DNA from: Acanthaster planci
Taxonomy: Eukaryota > Echinodermata > Asteroidea > Valvatida > Acanthasteridae
Length of the DNA stretch: 33,537 bases
Reading direction: 5' to 3'
Assembly (NCBI RefSeq): GCF_001949145.1
Contig: NW_019091539.1
Span: 400,894 to 434,430 of the forward strand
The number at the start of each line of letters is the position of its first letter. Positions within the stretch are counted from its first letter, which is position 1. The notes beneath the pieces were generated by a model that saw nothing but the letters and a program-made list of their open reading frames with translations, did no database searches and had not been told where the DNA came from. A program made the translations under genes and the position numbers. Positions 17,601 through 28,770 of the stretch are shown here, in pieces.

Positions 17601-17930
17601 GACAGCACACAAAAGCTTACAGTGGGTCAGTCTAGATTCTCCACGGCGTGACCTCGACCCGGCTACTGACTGTCTACCAGCAGCGCCAGCCCCGCCGAGA
17701 GAGACCACGTCGTTCCCGCTCCGATCGGGCCAAGTGCGTCCCGCTGAGAGACCCACCAAGTTGAGGGTATTTCCGCTGAAAGCCACGACGAATCGTATTG
17801 AACTTGGAGAGGTTGGCCCCATAAACAAGTTGAAGAGGACGTTTCCAGACGGTTCAAGAAGTCATTCGGTCAGCATGAAGTGGGGGCTAGCTCAGCGTGT
17901 TATCAGGGGATTTCATTTTATGCATCAGGT
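17601..17930 (+). CDS. Unidentified open frame ending at a good splice donor
   Basis: After a TAG near 17598 the plus frame stays open to 18112, about 170 codons. At 17930 it meets a strong donor, CATCAG|gtaagt. The first in-frame ATG is 17875, giving MKWGLAQRVIRGFHFMHQ before the donor. The upstream part is Pro/Arg-rich (LPAAPAPPRETTS). I recognise no domain. The minus strand is also open for 95 codons here (17828-17541), which weakens the case. It could be a first coding exon behind the CCAAT cluster, or chance in GC-rich DNA. Confidence 0.2.
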
Positions 17931-18114
17931 AAGTTGCAGTATGTATTTGGATTGGTGTCAGAAAAAAATCGAATGTATTTTAAAATATTTCCAGTCTGAC
18001 TGGTGGCAATATTGCAATGGCGTCCATCAAACAATGTATGACATTCAAAGTGTGTTAAGAATGAACACAAAACGAGCAAATTTAGCTGCGTCCTTATTCA
18101 AACGAAATCGTTGA

Positions 18115-19611
18115 GAACGCGTCTCCATCTCACATGACTACACGGCATATGTCAGGTTCGTAGATTGTGTATGAATTATGCATAGTGCAGTTGTTCAATT
18201 CCTGTCTACTGCTTACACCGCAAACGCTGAGCCAAAGTGACGTCCATGATTAGAATTATGGAATCACAAATACAATCTGATGTCAGTTATCAAGCTAATA
18301 CAGGAGTTCCTAAGGAATTCTAGTAGTCTATAGACAAAGCAAAACCCCGTCTGCCCTATACTGTTACATCCAACGTTAAGTTGTATTTTCTGATATGGTA
18401 AAGACCCTTTTGGGAAGATGCTAAGGACATACAAAAATCTGATCAAGTCAATTACTAGAAATGCAGTCGAGCTATTCAGTTTAGCTGTAACTGGTTCACA
18501 CCCTGATGGTACTGTGACCTGGTCAGAGATTACATCAAGGTCTCCACGACCATGAAAACTACAACTCAAGCCTTTGGCACCGTTGAAAAGGTTTCTAGAC
18601 TATAGCTAAATAGTGTTATCATATTATTTGACTATGTTGGCTTGGCATTGATTGCAATGGGGCTCATATAACATTGTTTCTTATTAATATTTTTTACCTG
18701 TGTTATTGTACATCTATTTTCCTGATATGTATTTCTTCCAACTAGCTTTAATCTTGTTTTGGTAGCTTCTATAGGCCTAGTTGTCAAGCGGCAATCGTGT
18801 GAGATGGTGTAGAACTGCAACATAATGTAGCGTGGAGAGTCCATGGCTATTTCATATGTGACCAATCATCAGACATTTAACAATATTTTACATGAAACAA
18901 GATCTTTCAGCGGAAAAAGAGGGGAAATAGGAAATGCAGTGGTTTGGCTGACGTCTCAGCTTGCAGGTCACGAAACTGGTCTCTCAGTTTTTCCAAAGTC
19001 TACAATTCAGTACTTTGACAACTTAAGCAACACCTCTCGCATGGGGCGTCGTGAGAGGGCGTGAATTTTTTTGCAGTTAACATCAGAAGAGGGCGTGCAC
19101 AAGACGGCGGTGACGAGCATTATGCTCTCGAGAAGAAAAACATTTATTCAGGCTAAGCTCAGGGTAGAGGCGCTTCGCTACACACCTGTTCCCCCAGAGG
19201 ATAAACTGGCAGTTTGTTGTTCTAAAATTCAACCCTCAAAATCTCCTGTACTTTCATGTTGCACCAATTCCCACGCCTCTTAGTTAAGTAATCATAACAC
19301 CATGCGATGTCGGTATAAAACGAAAGGGAAGACTGCCTAAGAAGTGAACTTTGTGTTATAGTTATACGTGTAGTTCAGATATCACAGATTACATCTTTCA
19401 TAAACTCACAAACAGAAAAATGTTTCTCCACTGGGCATATGCACGATAATGCCATTATAATAATGATATCAAAGAATTCATTTTGATATATTGAGTTTAT
19501 TTGTTGCGTTTTTTTTCGGACGAAGTGAACACTTGCACTGCACAGCCCTTTAACTGAACCAAATTGTCGCGGTATCTTTGGGCTAGAATAACCAGAGAAG
19601 GCACAAAATAT
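18115..19611. other. Intergenic, no feature recognised
   Basis: Mixed to AT-rich sequence. Short frames at 18264-18569 (minus) and 18843-19064 (plus) have no protein-like features or supporting splice sites. No repeat element was recognised. Confidence 0.5.
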
Positions 19612-19710
19612 GCCAATCATAGTGTCGTCTAAAAAGCCTCGATGTTCTCCACTCGATGCACAGTTTGAAGTATATGAAGAACAGTTTGGAAATAATCCTC
19701 AAATGAAGGT
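19612..19710 (+). CDS. Tentative first coding exon, unknown protein (33 codons)
   Basis: The ATG at 19612 in context AAAATATGCC opens 33 codons ending exactly at a donor, ATGAAG|gtgaga. The predicted peptide begins MPIIVSSKKPRCSPLDAQFE and continues with an acidic/aromatic stretch (VYEEQFGNNPQMK), which has a plausible protein composition. No homologue came to mind and no partner exon was found downstream. Confidence 0.2.
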
Positions 19711-20249
19711 GAGAGTTTTAGTTAAGCGTGCGTGTTTGTATATGGTCGGGTAAAAATATGTTTACAGCTAGTCCGAAGCTGCTCTGAGGATTTCACTCAT
19801 TTTAACGATACAAAATATACTGTATATCCAATGGGCTCATCTTTGCTATTGGGTTTATCAATACATGTACTTTCATTAGCCAATTTTCCAATTTAACAGT
19901 CCCTTAATTTTACTTCCATTACGTGACCGTGCTCTTAGCAACAAAGTTAGATGTTGTTAAGTACTCACTGGAGAATCCATAGTCAGTGAATGGGTTTAAA
20001 GCCTGACACCAACGCTGTGGCTTAAAGTGTAGCAGCAACAAATTTTTCTTGGACACCATTTTCTGCAACTTTGTATTCTTCTGCAATGTACAAAAACTCT
20101 TTTACACTTCCATTTAGTCAGCTGCACCGAAAAGTGCACTTTTTTAAACACTAAAAATTATCTGGACCACTGAGGGCGCTGTTGCTGTGAGGTCATTAAG
20201 GGAAGATGTAGATCACTGGATTAGAACTGTGAACTCAGAATTTACTTAA
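19711..20249. other. Intergenic, no gene recognised
   Basis: AT-rich. One TACATGTA motif at 19863. 20150-20240 (ACTGAGGGCGCTGTTGCTGTG) may be the left edge of the dispersed repeat that follows, but the boundary is not clear. Confidence 0.4.
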
Positions 20250-20600
20250 TGAAAACATTTCTGGAAAAAGCACTAGTGCTCACTTATTGCTATGCAAATA
20301 AACAACAATGAATCAGCAGCAAAGAAAAAAAATAATCATGCAAAATCTATAAAAATGCATGCCTTTTTAGTGCACGAACCAATATAATATTTAGAATTTC
20401 TTCCTGGAATGACATCACAGTTTTGCTCATGAATATGTAAATAATTATACGCATAAAAGCAAAAAAGGCAGCCAAATATATACCCTTTGAAATAGTGAAA
20501 CAAAAGTTGAAAATAAGCTTAACTTAGTACATTTTGAAGGTCTGTATTAAAACAAATTGATTGCAGCTACCCATTAATCATGAAAATGCCTTCAGAAACA
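20250..20600 (+). repeat. Dispersed repeat, copy B (GCTCAYGAATATG family)
   Basis: The best-preserved copy. TTTCTTCCTGGAATGACATC at about 20397-20417 leads into ACAGTTTTGCTCATGAATATG, then an AT-rich gap, CGCATAAAAGCAAAAAA and an AT-rich tail. The left half matches 25315-25355, and TTCCTGGAGTGACATCACA recurs at 22010-22028. Confidence 0.6.
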
Positions 20601-21959
20601 ATACAACCCTTGAAAGATGTACCATTGTGCCTCCGTTAACCTTAATTTCAATTGTTCGTTTTTCTATTTTGAAGAGTACGCTCGTATTTGGGGTTTTATG
20701 CTTAGGAGTATTTCCATATCCCTGAGCAAACATGGATGTTATCCCATGCAGGACGAAAGCCTCAGTGCTACCTTAATTTGTGTACAAAACAGTTGCAATT
20801 CTTGTTAGTCTAAAAAGGCCTATCCCTTTTTCGGTGGTTCATTGTTTCTGAATGTGTGGCAATAAACCAAACCAAATAGCGCCCTCCTATTGTGTCCGCC
20901 GTACCTCAAATAGGCTGATAGAGTTGCTTTCGACATGAAGGAAGGAATAGAACATTTTGGTTTCACAATGTGAAAAGAAAAGCGTAAAAAATAAAGTGTC
21001 TACCCTGACTGACATCACAGCAAACAGTGCAGTCGGTTGTCTAGAAAAGCATCAATAGTTTTAAAATGCTTGAAGAAGTGAATTAATACACTTAACCCAA
21101 AATAAAAGGGATGTCACATAGTTTTCAAACATAAAAGAGGAGTATTAAGTTGCAAAAATCGCTTAGTGCTTGGACTGTTTACTATCACACGATGCATACT
21201 TTGAAAACGCTAAAATCTGAGTGCTTACAATTTGAAAGGACCAATAATAATGATGAATATGGGCTTAGAATCAACTGTAACAAGTGGAGAGTTGTGTGTG
21301 GATGTGGTCGTATTCGGTATAGTTTCTATAAAATCACTTGGAAAAATTGAAAAGCTCTTGTGGGTTCAAAGCCCCCCCCCATCAGATGCCCCTAATATGG
21401 AGGCACTGCTGCCAGCATACGTCCCAGCCAAAATACGTGTTTGTCCGTCTTCATTTCAACTGTAAAACACAGGTTCTGGGTAATATGGTACATGTCATGT
21501 AGAATTTCACAGAATTCAGCCGCTGGCAAAGGCACGGTATATTTTTGGACAAGGCATCATGTAGTCATTATTTTCTTTGGCACTTCAGTGTTCTGTTAAC
21601 GTTCTGTACGCAATATCAGGCTCTCAGACGTCGGAAAAGGATTATAGTGAATTGGTTGGCTTGCGGGGGGGACGGTTTTACTACAAGGGCTTCCCTCTTC
21701 AATCCTTGCTGGATATGTGCTTGATTTCTGCTGGTATGCACGGGCGTCTCTCGTGTCAAACACCCTGTAATGTGAATTTTTAATTTGGAACATATTTGTA
21801 TAATTTTCTACACCTCTTGAGTCAAGGTATTCCTCTCTGGATAGTCCAATTGAAATTGCTTTTCTCCAACATGTAAAATTTTATTTTCATTAATTACCAT
21901 GTTCTACTGTGGTAAACTGAAACAACGATTCACCTAAAAAGAAGGGGAAATTTAACACA
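20601..21959. other. Intergenic, no gene recognised
   Basis: Short frames only. A C-run near 21371 and a chance B-box-like word are the only notable strings. Confidence 0.5.
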
Positions 21960-22150
21960 GTCAAATCGTGGTACAGTAGGGGTTGAAATGGCTGTGACAT
22001 GGAAGTTTTTTCCTGGAGTGACATCACACCCACAGACTTTATTAGCTTTAAAACCCTTTAGACACAAAATCCCCTGAAAATGACACTCTTAAATTTGAAA
22101 GCAGGATGAGATCAAAAATCACCAAGTGTTATTGCACGGTCCCTTTAAAG
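21960..22150 (+). repeat. Dispersed repeat, copy D (3' part)
   Basis: Contains TTCCTGGAGTGACATCACAC, as in copy B, and ends ATTGCACGGTCCCTTTAAAG, as in the end of copy C (ATTGCTTGGACCCTTTAAGG at 25480-25499). It links the left and right words of the family but lacks the GCTCATGAATATG core. Confidence 0.5.
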
Positions 22151-22199
22151 CCCGAACATTCATGATGAGAGGGGATAATGTTTTGTATATAGCCCTAGG

Positions 22200-22500
22200 C
22201 CACTCTTGACTGGGGCGATGTGGAGTTATACCACCATTAGGTTTCATTGCAACGTTTATCTGCACGCCTTGGAAAATTTCTGTTTTGAAGCCCATACCCG
22301 CGATATTTATGAATCATTTGTCAGATATTTATGGTGCTATTTATCTATTTGGCATTCCTTTCCGAGTCACACATTGACCCATGACCCGCGGATCGTATAC
22401 TTGAAAGAGGTGGGGGTCCGACAGAGTGCAATATCCGACAGAAATAATGGGAGAGCAATAATTGAGTCAAGAATTGAGGCAAGTCAAGCTGTAGGCTGAT
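22200..22500. promoter_or_regulatory. Possible regulatory island with a perfect nuclear-receptor DR1
   Basis: Repeat-free sequence with TGACCC-A-TGACCC at 22375-22387, a perfect direct repeat of the receptor half-site spaced by one base, the arrangement bound by RXR, HNF4 and COUP-TF dimers. AT-rich words flank it (TATTTATGAATC, CTATTTATCTATTTGG). Function is inferred from the motif alone. Confidence 0.25.
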
Positions 22501-24060
22501 TTTGGGGTTCTCTGTGCTCGTCCGCTTAAACATAAAACGCCTTTTGCTCATAAATTTGTCCCTTTGTATACGTTACTGGGTAAATAATTTCAACGTGGAC
22601 ATTCCCGGCCGCCAATGGTTTGTCCCACCGTCTTAAGAAAATAAGCAAGACGGGACAGCAAGCCTGGGTGGTTTGAGGCGGCTCCGATTGAGGTGTCTGT
22701 CTTGGGAAGATTTTATGGTGACTGTGGAGCGTTTATCCTGCCATGTGTGGTTTAACTGTGAAACCGTCCACTACGGTTTAGCCTATCCCCCGTCCCAAAT
22801 GCCGGTGGTCGTGACGTTGAACTCCATATACTTCATGATGTTGTTGGCCCGTAATTTGAATAACAGGTGCTGAGGATTCAGTATTCTGCACTCCTTGCTG
22901 TCAAAAAACCTACGAGGTCGTTTTTATGTATCTCACGTATTCTCGAATCAACTTTAAGTCACATTTCAGTCTATTCATCAGTGGATGATAACTAAGCTTC
23001 AAACTTTTGGAGACTGTGTTCGTTTTCATCCATTGTTTTTAACTATCAGTTTCAAAGTTAAAGTAATTCTGATTACATCTTTAAAATTGTGAAATAAGAA
23101 AAACAAGTTAAAAGTGAATGTGATGCAAAAACTGTTTTAGCTTGCCAAGAAAGTGAGAACAAAACGAAAAGAGCCACAGTCAACTTTTTTCTCCCAAGTT
23201 CGAACAATCTCGTCTCATGTTACTCACGGCGGCTCCTCTATGGTTCCCAACGACTTGTTTCCCAACAACCAAAATATCTACTGCCAAATGAATAAACAGC
23301 TTGTGATTCAGTGATGTTTATGCAAGAATTATAGACATTTTACGCCAGTCATTTCCAGCCTGGCCACCCACTTCGATTTCAGAGTTGTCTACATGAACGC
23401 AACTTAATGGTTCGGGATTACCATGGTTCTATACCTGTTGCACTAATGCGCGTTGGTGTTAGTGATCACTGGGTACTTACTCTGTACATCTGTCTCACTG
23501 ATTATTTTTGCATCTGTCTGACTGGTTTCAAGATCCCAACGATTATTTTCATAATGAGTTTCATCTACGTGTGATTTTGAATAATGAAAGAGTACTGTAA
23601 ATTCCTAACTCCCTGCTTGATATGCACTTTAATTTAAAGGTGAGCGCCTTGACTACTTTTCAAAAATGCCGAAGAACCGAAGGGACGCTCCTCTTCCCTA
23701 AAAGGGGGAGGGTTAAGAGAGAAACGGAATGAAAATTACCAATTTATTTAGGGAAAAGCACCTCGAAGTTGACCTCTTATCTCTTCCATTGTTAATAGTT
23801 AAGCAGTTCCTTGCTGATGAGTGTTTAGCCCCCCTTCCCGGAAATCCCCCCCGGAAAAATACCTGACGAGGACCACGATAATGCAACTTAAAAGGGTTGT
23901 GTGGTCTTTATCATTGACGACAGGATTTGTTTTTCGACTGTATTGAGTTATTAATTGACTTTCTTTGAAATTAGCGAAACTGCGTATTGAACATTTGCGC
24001 GTACTGCGTCTTGAACCAAACGTGCAACCAATAGATCAGAAAAAATAGCTATCGTTTCTT
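22501..24060. other. Intergenic; GC-richer patch at 22600-22870
   Basis: 22600-22870 is richer in GC and open for about 66 codons on the plus strand, without an ATG start or known protein pattern. The rest (22900-24060) is AT-rich and lacks recognisable features apart from C/G homopolymers near 23830-23855. Confidence 0.4.
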
Positions 24061-24099
24061 GTGGTAAATCTATACGGGCACTCTGACGTTTTTGCGTGG

Positions 24100-24282
24100 T
24101 ACTTTATTTAAAGTGGAGTACCTGGGGTGAAAATTCTGAGGGGGCACTCGGGAGTGAACGCAATTTTTTTTTTCAAAAGGGGCATTTGATAGGGGATGCA
24201 CCCGGGGCACAGACTTCCGCTTAGGGAGCGTGTTCCCCTCCCCGCCTCCTCTCCGCCCCCCACCTGTAGTTACGCCAGTGAT
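24100..24282. repeat. Probable interspersed repeat, G-rich, ending CACTGGCGTA
   Basis: The right end reads CCTGTAGTTACGCCAGTG, whose complement starts with CACTGGCGTAACTACAGG, a word typical of ends of DNA-transposon-derived repeats in invertebrates. The interior has G-rich blocks (GAGGGGGCACTCGGGAG, AAGGGGCATTTGATAGGGGA). A matching left end was not found, so the copy may be truncated. Confidence 0.3.
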
Positions 24283-25312
24283 TTTAAATAGTAATGTGAA
24301 GTACAGTTGTTGCAAGCAATCGAGTGAGAAAAATCGGAGATTTCTACGGCAGGGAACCAGTCTATCTAATATTCATAAGGTTGCTCGTTTTGCATTGTGC
24401 TTCCAGATCTAATTTATTCATTGTGTACTCCAGAATGGTAGCCTTTGCAGGTACCGTTTGATCCAGGCTTGTGGTGTTCAGCGGACTTTTTTGTTAGGAA
24501 TTTTACCTTCCTTGCAATCTAGGACCTTAGCCACTGATATAAAAACGCAAGGGAAGGCGAGGTATTAAGTAACATTAAAGTGAAACAACAAACTCAAATA
24601 ACACAGCCGAATGAATGTTTTTAAGTTAATTAGTGTCTACAAGGATAGACGGAAAAAAGAAATATATTTATAATCAGTTATTTCAATAAATGGTACAGTG
24701 GTGGAGGGCTTTGGCCGCTCCAGTTGGTTTAGAATTCAGAGTAGCAAGTGAGAAAAAAAACAACAGTGCAGGCTACTTGTGAGTTATGAGATTGTTGTGA
24801 CTTTCGTAACATTAGATGCAAGTTAAAGGAGTTATCCGACGTGCAGTTTGTTTTCGTACACGACAAGACCCCTTCTATTTGCTTCGATGGAGGCGATAGG
24901 TCAGTTTTTAAGTGTCTATACGTAGTGATATTTAATACTGAAAACAAATTGCTAAAAATGTTCGAAAAATATTTGGCATCTGATTCTTGTTAATGCTATA
25001 TAGGAAAAATATACTTTTTCAAACATTGATAAAATTTCCAAGCTTTTTCGGAAAGATGAAAGCGCTGATAATGATGTGTTGTCATTCTAGGAAGACACTG
25101 TCAGTTATAAGGGGATTTCTGCCCAGTTTATGAACCCAGTAAAATGTTTTTGAGAAAACTTTGTTTACCGGTCTTCTGTGTTGTACTATTTTTTGTATAA
25201 ACAATAAATCACCAAAAAAACAAAAAACAAAAAACAAAAGAAAAGAAAGGAAAACTGAAAAATTTGACACAGTCAATATTCAAAAATTCTGGCAAAATTT
25301 TGGTTCAGAAAT
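24283..25312. other. Intergenic, AT-rich with A-rich simple sequence
   Basis: No gene recognised. An A-rich stretch at 25195-25265 consists of irregular CAAAAAA and GAAAA words. Confidence 0.5.
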
Positions 25313-25500
25313 ATCGAGGTTTCTTTCTTGGATGACAGCAAACTTTCACTCGTGAATATGCAAATTGCAATATCAATAAAAACGAAAACATACTCCTAAA
25401 AACCAAACAATTAAACATTAAAAATAAGATTAAATGGGACACAAAGGCACATTTACAATGATCTCATTTGAGATTATCATTGCTTGGACCCTTTAAGGCC
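25313..25500 (+). repeat. Dispersed repeat, copy C (diverged)
   Basis: TTTCTTTCTTGGATGACAGC leads to CACTCGTGAATATGCAAATT and ATCAATAAAAACGAAAACA, the order seen in copies A and B, and it ends ATTGCTTGGACCCTTTAAGG like copy D. It includes a perfect octamer ATGCAAAT near 25357, possibly by chance. Confidence 0.5.
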
Positions 25501-26634
25501 TAAAACAGTTCGAAGAAGATTGGTGGTGGTGTATATTAACGGCATTTGAAAGTGTGGCTTTTGTGCGTTGGGTTCCAACGGTAGAGCTCTGCAGTGGTGA
25601 TTTGTTATATCTACGTCCGGTTTGAAAATTAGGCTTGCTGAAAGGAATATGTTCCTACACCGATAGTCTATCTGCCGTGTAGATGAGCAGTTGAGCCCGA
25701 GTCACAGTTCAAGTGGCTGCTACCGGCAGTAAGGCTGTGTCCGAATGCTTTGGCTGGAAACTTCACGCATGTGGAAGCCGGAAGCTAGCGACTTCGTGGC
25801 TCTTCCGTAGTCGCATGGTGTTATATTAAGCCGTTCTAGAGCAATTCCGCACCATAAGCTTAAGGGTAGTGGCTGTTGCCACAAATAGGCCTAAGGGCAT
25901 CTGGAGTTGCTTGTGTTTAATGCCAGTTCTACAGTTATTCTGACGTAGCCTAAATTGGTAGAAATCAATGATATTTTTAGACCTGACTTTATATTCTTTC
26001 CTTTATAAAAGCTACGTGTTCATCGGTTAAACGGTGTTCTTTTGTTCGAGTAAAAATAACCACCACCAGCGTGCAAGTGGTTTCGCTGAAATTTTCTGCA
26101 ACTCTTTTCTTCTCTAAGATTGCCTTTGGTTGTAAAAATGAAGTAAAAATCGCAGCCATGTAGTTGGAGACTACAGGATGCATACGGCGAAGACAGGTGC
26201 TGAGTCAGGTATTACCGTCCACTTTTCCAAACACACCAATCAAAATCTAATTTGTCATCAACAGTTGCATACCTGGCACAGCTATAACCGCCGCAATATT
26301 ATGGGCAGCCCTTGCATTTCAGACCTACAGCGGCGTGTCAATAGCTTATTTGCTCTTGCTGACCGCGGATGTCGAAGAAGGAGCAATTTTGAAGGACATT
26401 CTGACGGCGGACATGTCAAAATATTTATAGGGCTGCTATCAACGCGCAGTTGTCATATTGTGGCGGGCTTTTTCTCTTTTCTCTGACCACAGCTGGTTGA
26501 ATAATATTCAGCTTTTACTTGGGCTTAGCAAAGTGTGAATCTACCCCCTGCTACCACTGCCCGTTGCGCAAGGCGAGCTGGTCCTGAAAACTCTGGAATG
26601 TCAGCCATAGTTGTAATCAGCGCAGTATGGTGGT
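25501..26634. other. Intergenic; GC-richer patch at 26180-26490
   Basis: 26180-26490 is open for about 100 codons on the plus strand and 25989-26183 for 64 on the minus strand, with no family resemblance or splice support. The patch is repeat-free and could be conserved non-coding DNA. Confidence 0.4.
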
Positions 26635-26777
26635 GTTTGTTTCGCACGGATATGGATCACGATCAGTGATCCGTCGCTGGTTTTCAGAACTAAAACTCGC
26701 TTAATAGATGGTGAGAACCAGCGTTAGGATCACTGATCGAGATCCAGAATTTTTTTTAGATCCGTCAGGAAACAAAC
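26635..26777. mobile_element. 143-bp foldback (hairpin) element
   Basis: The ends GTTTGTTTCGCACGGAT (26635-26651) and ATCCGTCAGGAAACAAAC (26760-26777) are inverted copies. The inner arms 26654-26686 and 26713-26745 match over about 33 bp with roughly six differences (both carry CGATCAGTGATCC or its partner). The loop is about 26 bp. The right arm has an extra T-run at 26750-26757. The structure is that of a small non-autonomous DNA transposon. No target-site duplication is evident. Confidence 0.65.
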
Positions 26778-28035
26778 TAAGCCATGGAGAGAGTAGCGTC
26801 AACTGCAGACATTGGAACCAATCAATGGCTGTTCACCATGTGTGCAGCACAGCATGAAGCTATTGTGTGCTAAGTGTCCATGTGCACTGACGCATCGTCC
26901 ACCATTTTTATTCCAACAATTGAGACACTCATGGCGCAACTCTCCACGTAAACAGCTCTGTTTGTAATGATTATCAAGCGCCCTCGCACGTGTACATGTA
27001 CAAAAGGAAGTTTATGCACCTTAAAACATCCTGGAATTCAGACAAAATGCTGTGAGACTCAAAGATGGCTGAAGTGAAAAGGTTTGCCTTTTACATCTGA
27101 GGACGCGCGCGCCCTACATGGTACAGTGTAATCAGTTACGTACAGTACATGTAATTGGTTGGAAAATTGACAACTTCTCGTTTCATGAACTGCGCCAATG
27201 TCCATCCTTTCCTACCCGTGGGAAGGCCGTCAGGTGTGGATGATTTCCCCACTCCTGATTCGAGGCTGGGAGAACAGCGACATCAAGGCCTGTCACTTTT
27301 GTCAAAACAAATTTTGTGGAGAATCCGATGGCAACGTGTGTGGGCACACTAATATAAACATGTATATTTTCTTGGTTTCAGTGGTGAAGGCATCTGCTCG
27401 CCATAGCAACTATTAAAGCGATGGGATGAAATCTGCGGCAAACTTCTCCAGGATTGCCATCAAAACAGTCAAACATATCGTCTCATAGCCTTACTTTAAC
27501 CAGCAACTCACAGCCCCCTTCAGTTTGTACATACGTAAAATGGCACTTTTGTTAATGGTTTGCTAATTAAGTAAAGAAGTGTTAAGTAAATGGGAAAATG
27601 ATTTCACAAAAGCGTACACTGTTCAAGCCTTCGCTGTCATCTAAGAAAGTAAAGTTTTTATTTCGAATAGCTAGGCTCTGCTCTTTTGATGTCACAGTTA
27701 TGTATTTCCTACAACTGGCTGCCAAAACTATGGTTGGCCATCAGAACAAAAATACAAGAATAATTCACAAAGTACTAAAAATCCCACGCAGCTATCAGAA
27801 CACCAGATACCAACGCACGTTCACATGCAGATGAATACTGAATGAAACTACAATCCTATTTAAAATTGATGGGACAATAATGTCCATTTCGAATGAATTT
27901 GAGGTGAAATTGAAAATCAGCCAAAAGGTGATGTTTCTGCAAACTTGGCCGCCCATACAAGTTGTAGGCCAAATGAGAGTGCTCTATTGTTTTAGCTTTT
28001 TATTAGTTCAGTTTTGCACTCATTTCGTCAGTTAG
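26778..28035. other. Intergenic, no gene recognised
   Basis: Contains two TACATGTA motifs (26993, 27147) and a YY1-like word AAGATGGCTG at about 27063 that coincides with a short, 11-codon ATG frame. Nothing else can be supported. Confidence 0.4.
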
Positions 28036-28770
28036 GTGAGCATAATGTCATTCAGGAGTCCCTGGTACTTGGTAGGTTTCGGGGCATATTGTTTACCTCT
28101 CCTAAAGTTTATGGAGCAATTTTTGTGGCTGAGCGTCCTAAGATTCGTGACTTTCAGGACCTTCTGTTTGGATGTAAATGATATGGAAAGTGTAGTCAGC
28201 TGTTCGATTATCGAAACAGAGAGTCGACGTTCATGGTCGATTTTCGTTTATGCACGATCCAAAAGCATAATTATCGATACCGATCAGTCTTGGTTGGATA
28301 TGGAACATTCAAGATCTCACGTCGTCTGCCATGCTTCCCCGGCGGTGTCCCACCTTCGCCGACCCCTGACAAATTGGCCAATTTGGATCATTACTACTGA
28401 TCGACGGAGTCGCAAGGGGGAAGCTACCTGCTGAGTAAGCTGGATGAAGGGTCCGCATAAGACAGGGACACGGTGGGAGAACACAAGGGGGCCGATGGAG
28501 CCAATCCATGGGGGCCTGGGGATGTTTAGCCCTGTTCATGTTCCAGGCCTGACAAACATTATTACCAGACCGTCTCAGGCTGCGCCCAGCTCTGCTGTCA
28601 TGTTCAAGCTCATAATGATTGTCAGCAGCCAAGATACCCCACCGCCGCTCGGTTAAAGACGTTATCACTCGACTTCTTCGTTTGCTTCTCGTTGCTAGTT
28701 TGCTCGTAGTTCTTCTATATACGGTTAGTTTCAAAGCGAGATTACACCAGCAAAAAAACAAAAACTGGAA
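28036..28770. other. GC-richer island, open on both strands, identity unknown
   Basis: The plus frame is open for 132 codons (28036-28434) and the minus frame for 150 codons (28761-28309), the longest in the window. Neither translation has a known motif or starts at a convincing ATG, so I do not call a gene. Lack of repeats and balanced composition make conserved regulatory DNA a possible explanation. Confidence 0.3.

Noticed and set aside
21362-21375. GGTTCAAAGCC matches the RNA polymerase III B box, suggesting a tRNA or SINE.
   Set aside because: No A box at the right distance and no cloverleaf; the adjoining C run makes a chance match likely.
25195-25265. A-rich tract as a poly(A) tail of a retroposed copy.
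   Set aside because: No processed coding sequence precedes it and no target duplication was seen; treated as simple sequence.
25989-26183. 64-codon minus-strand frame with an internal ATG in fair context.
   Set aside because: No homologue, no splice signals and no supporting neighbour; chance cannot be excluded.
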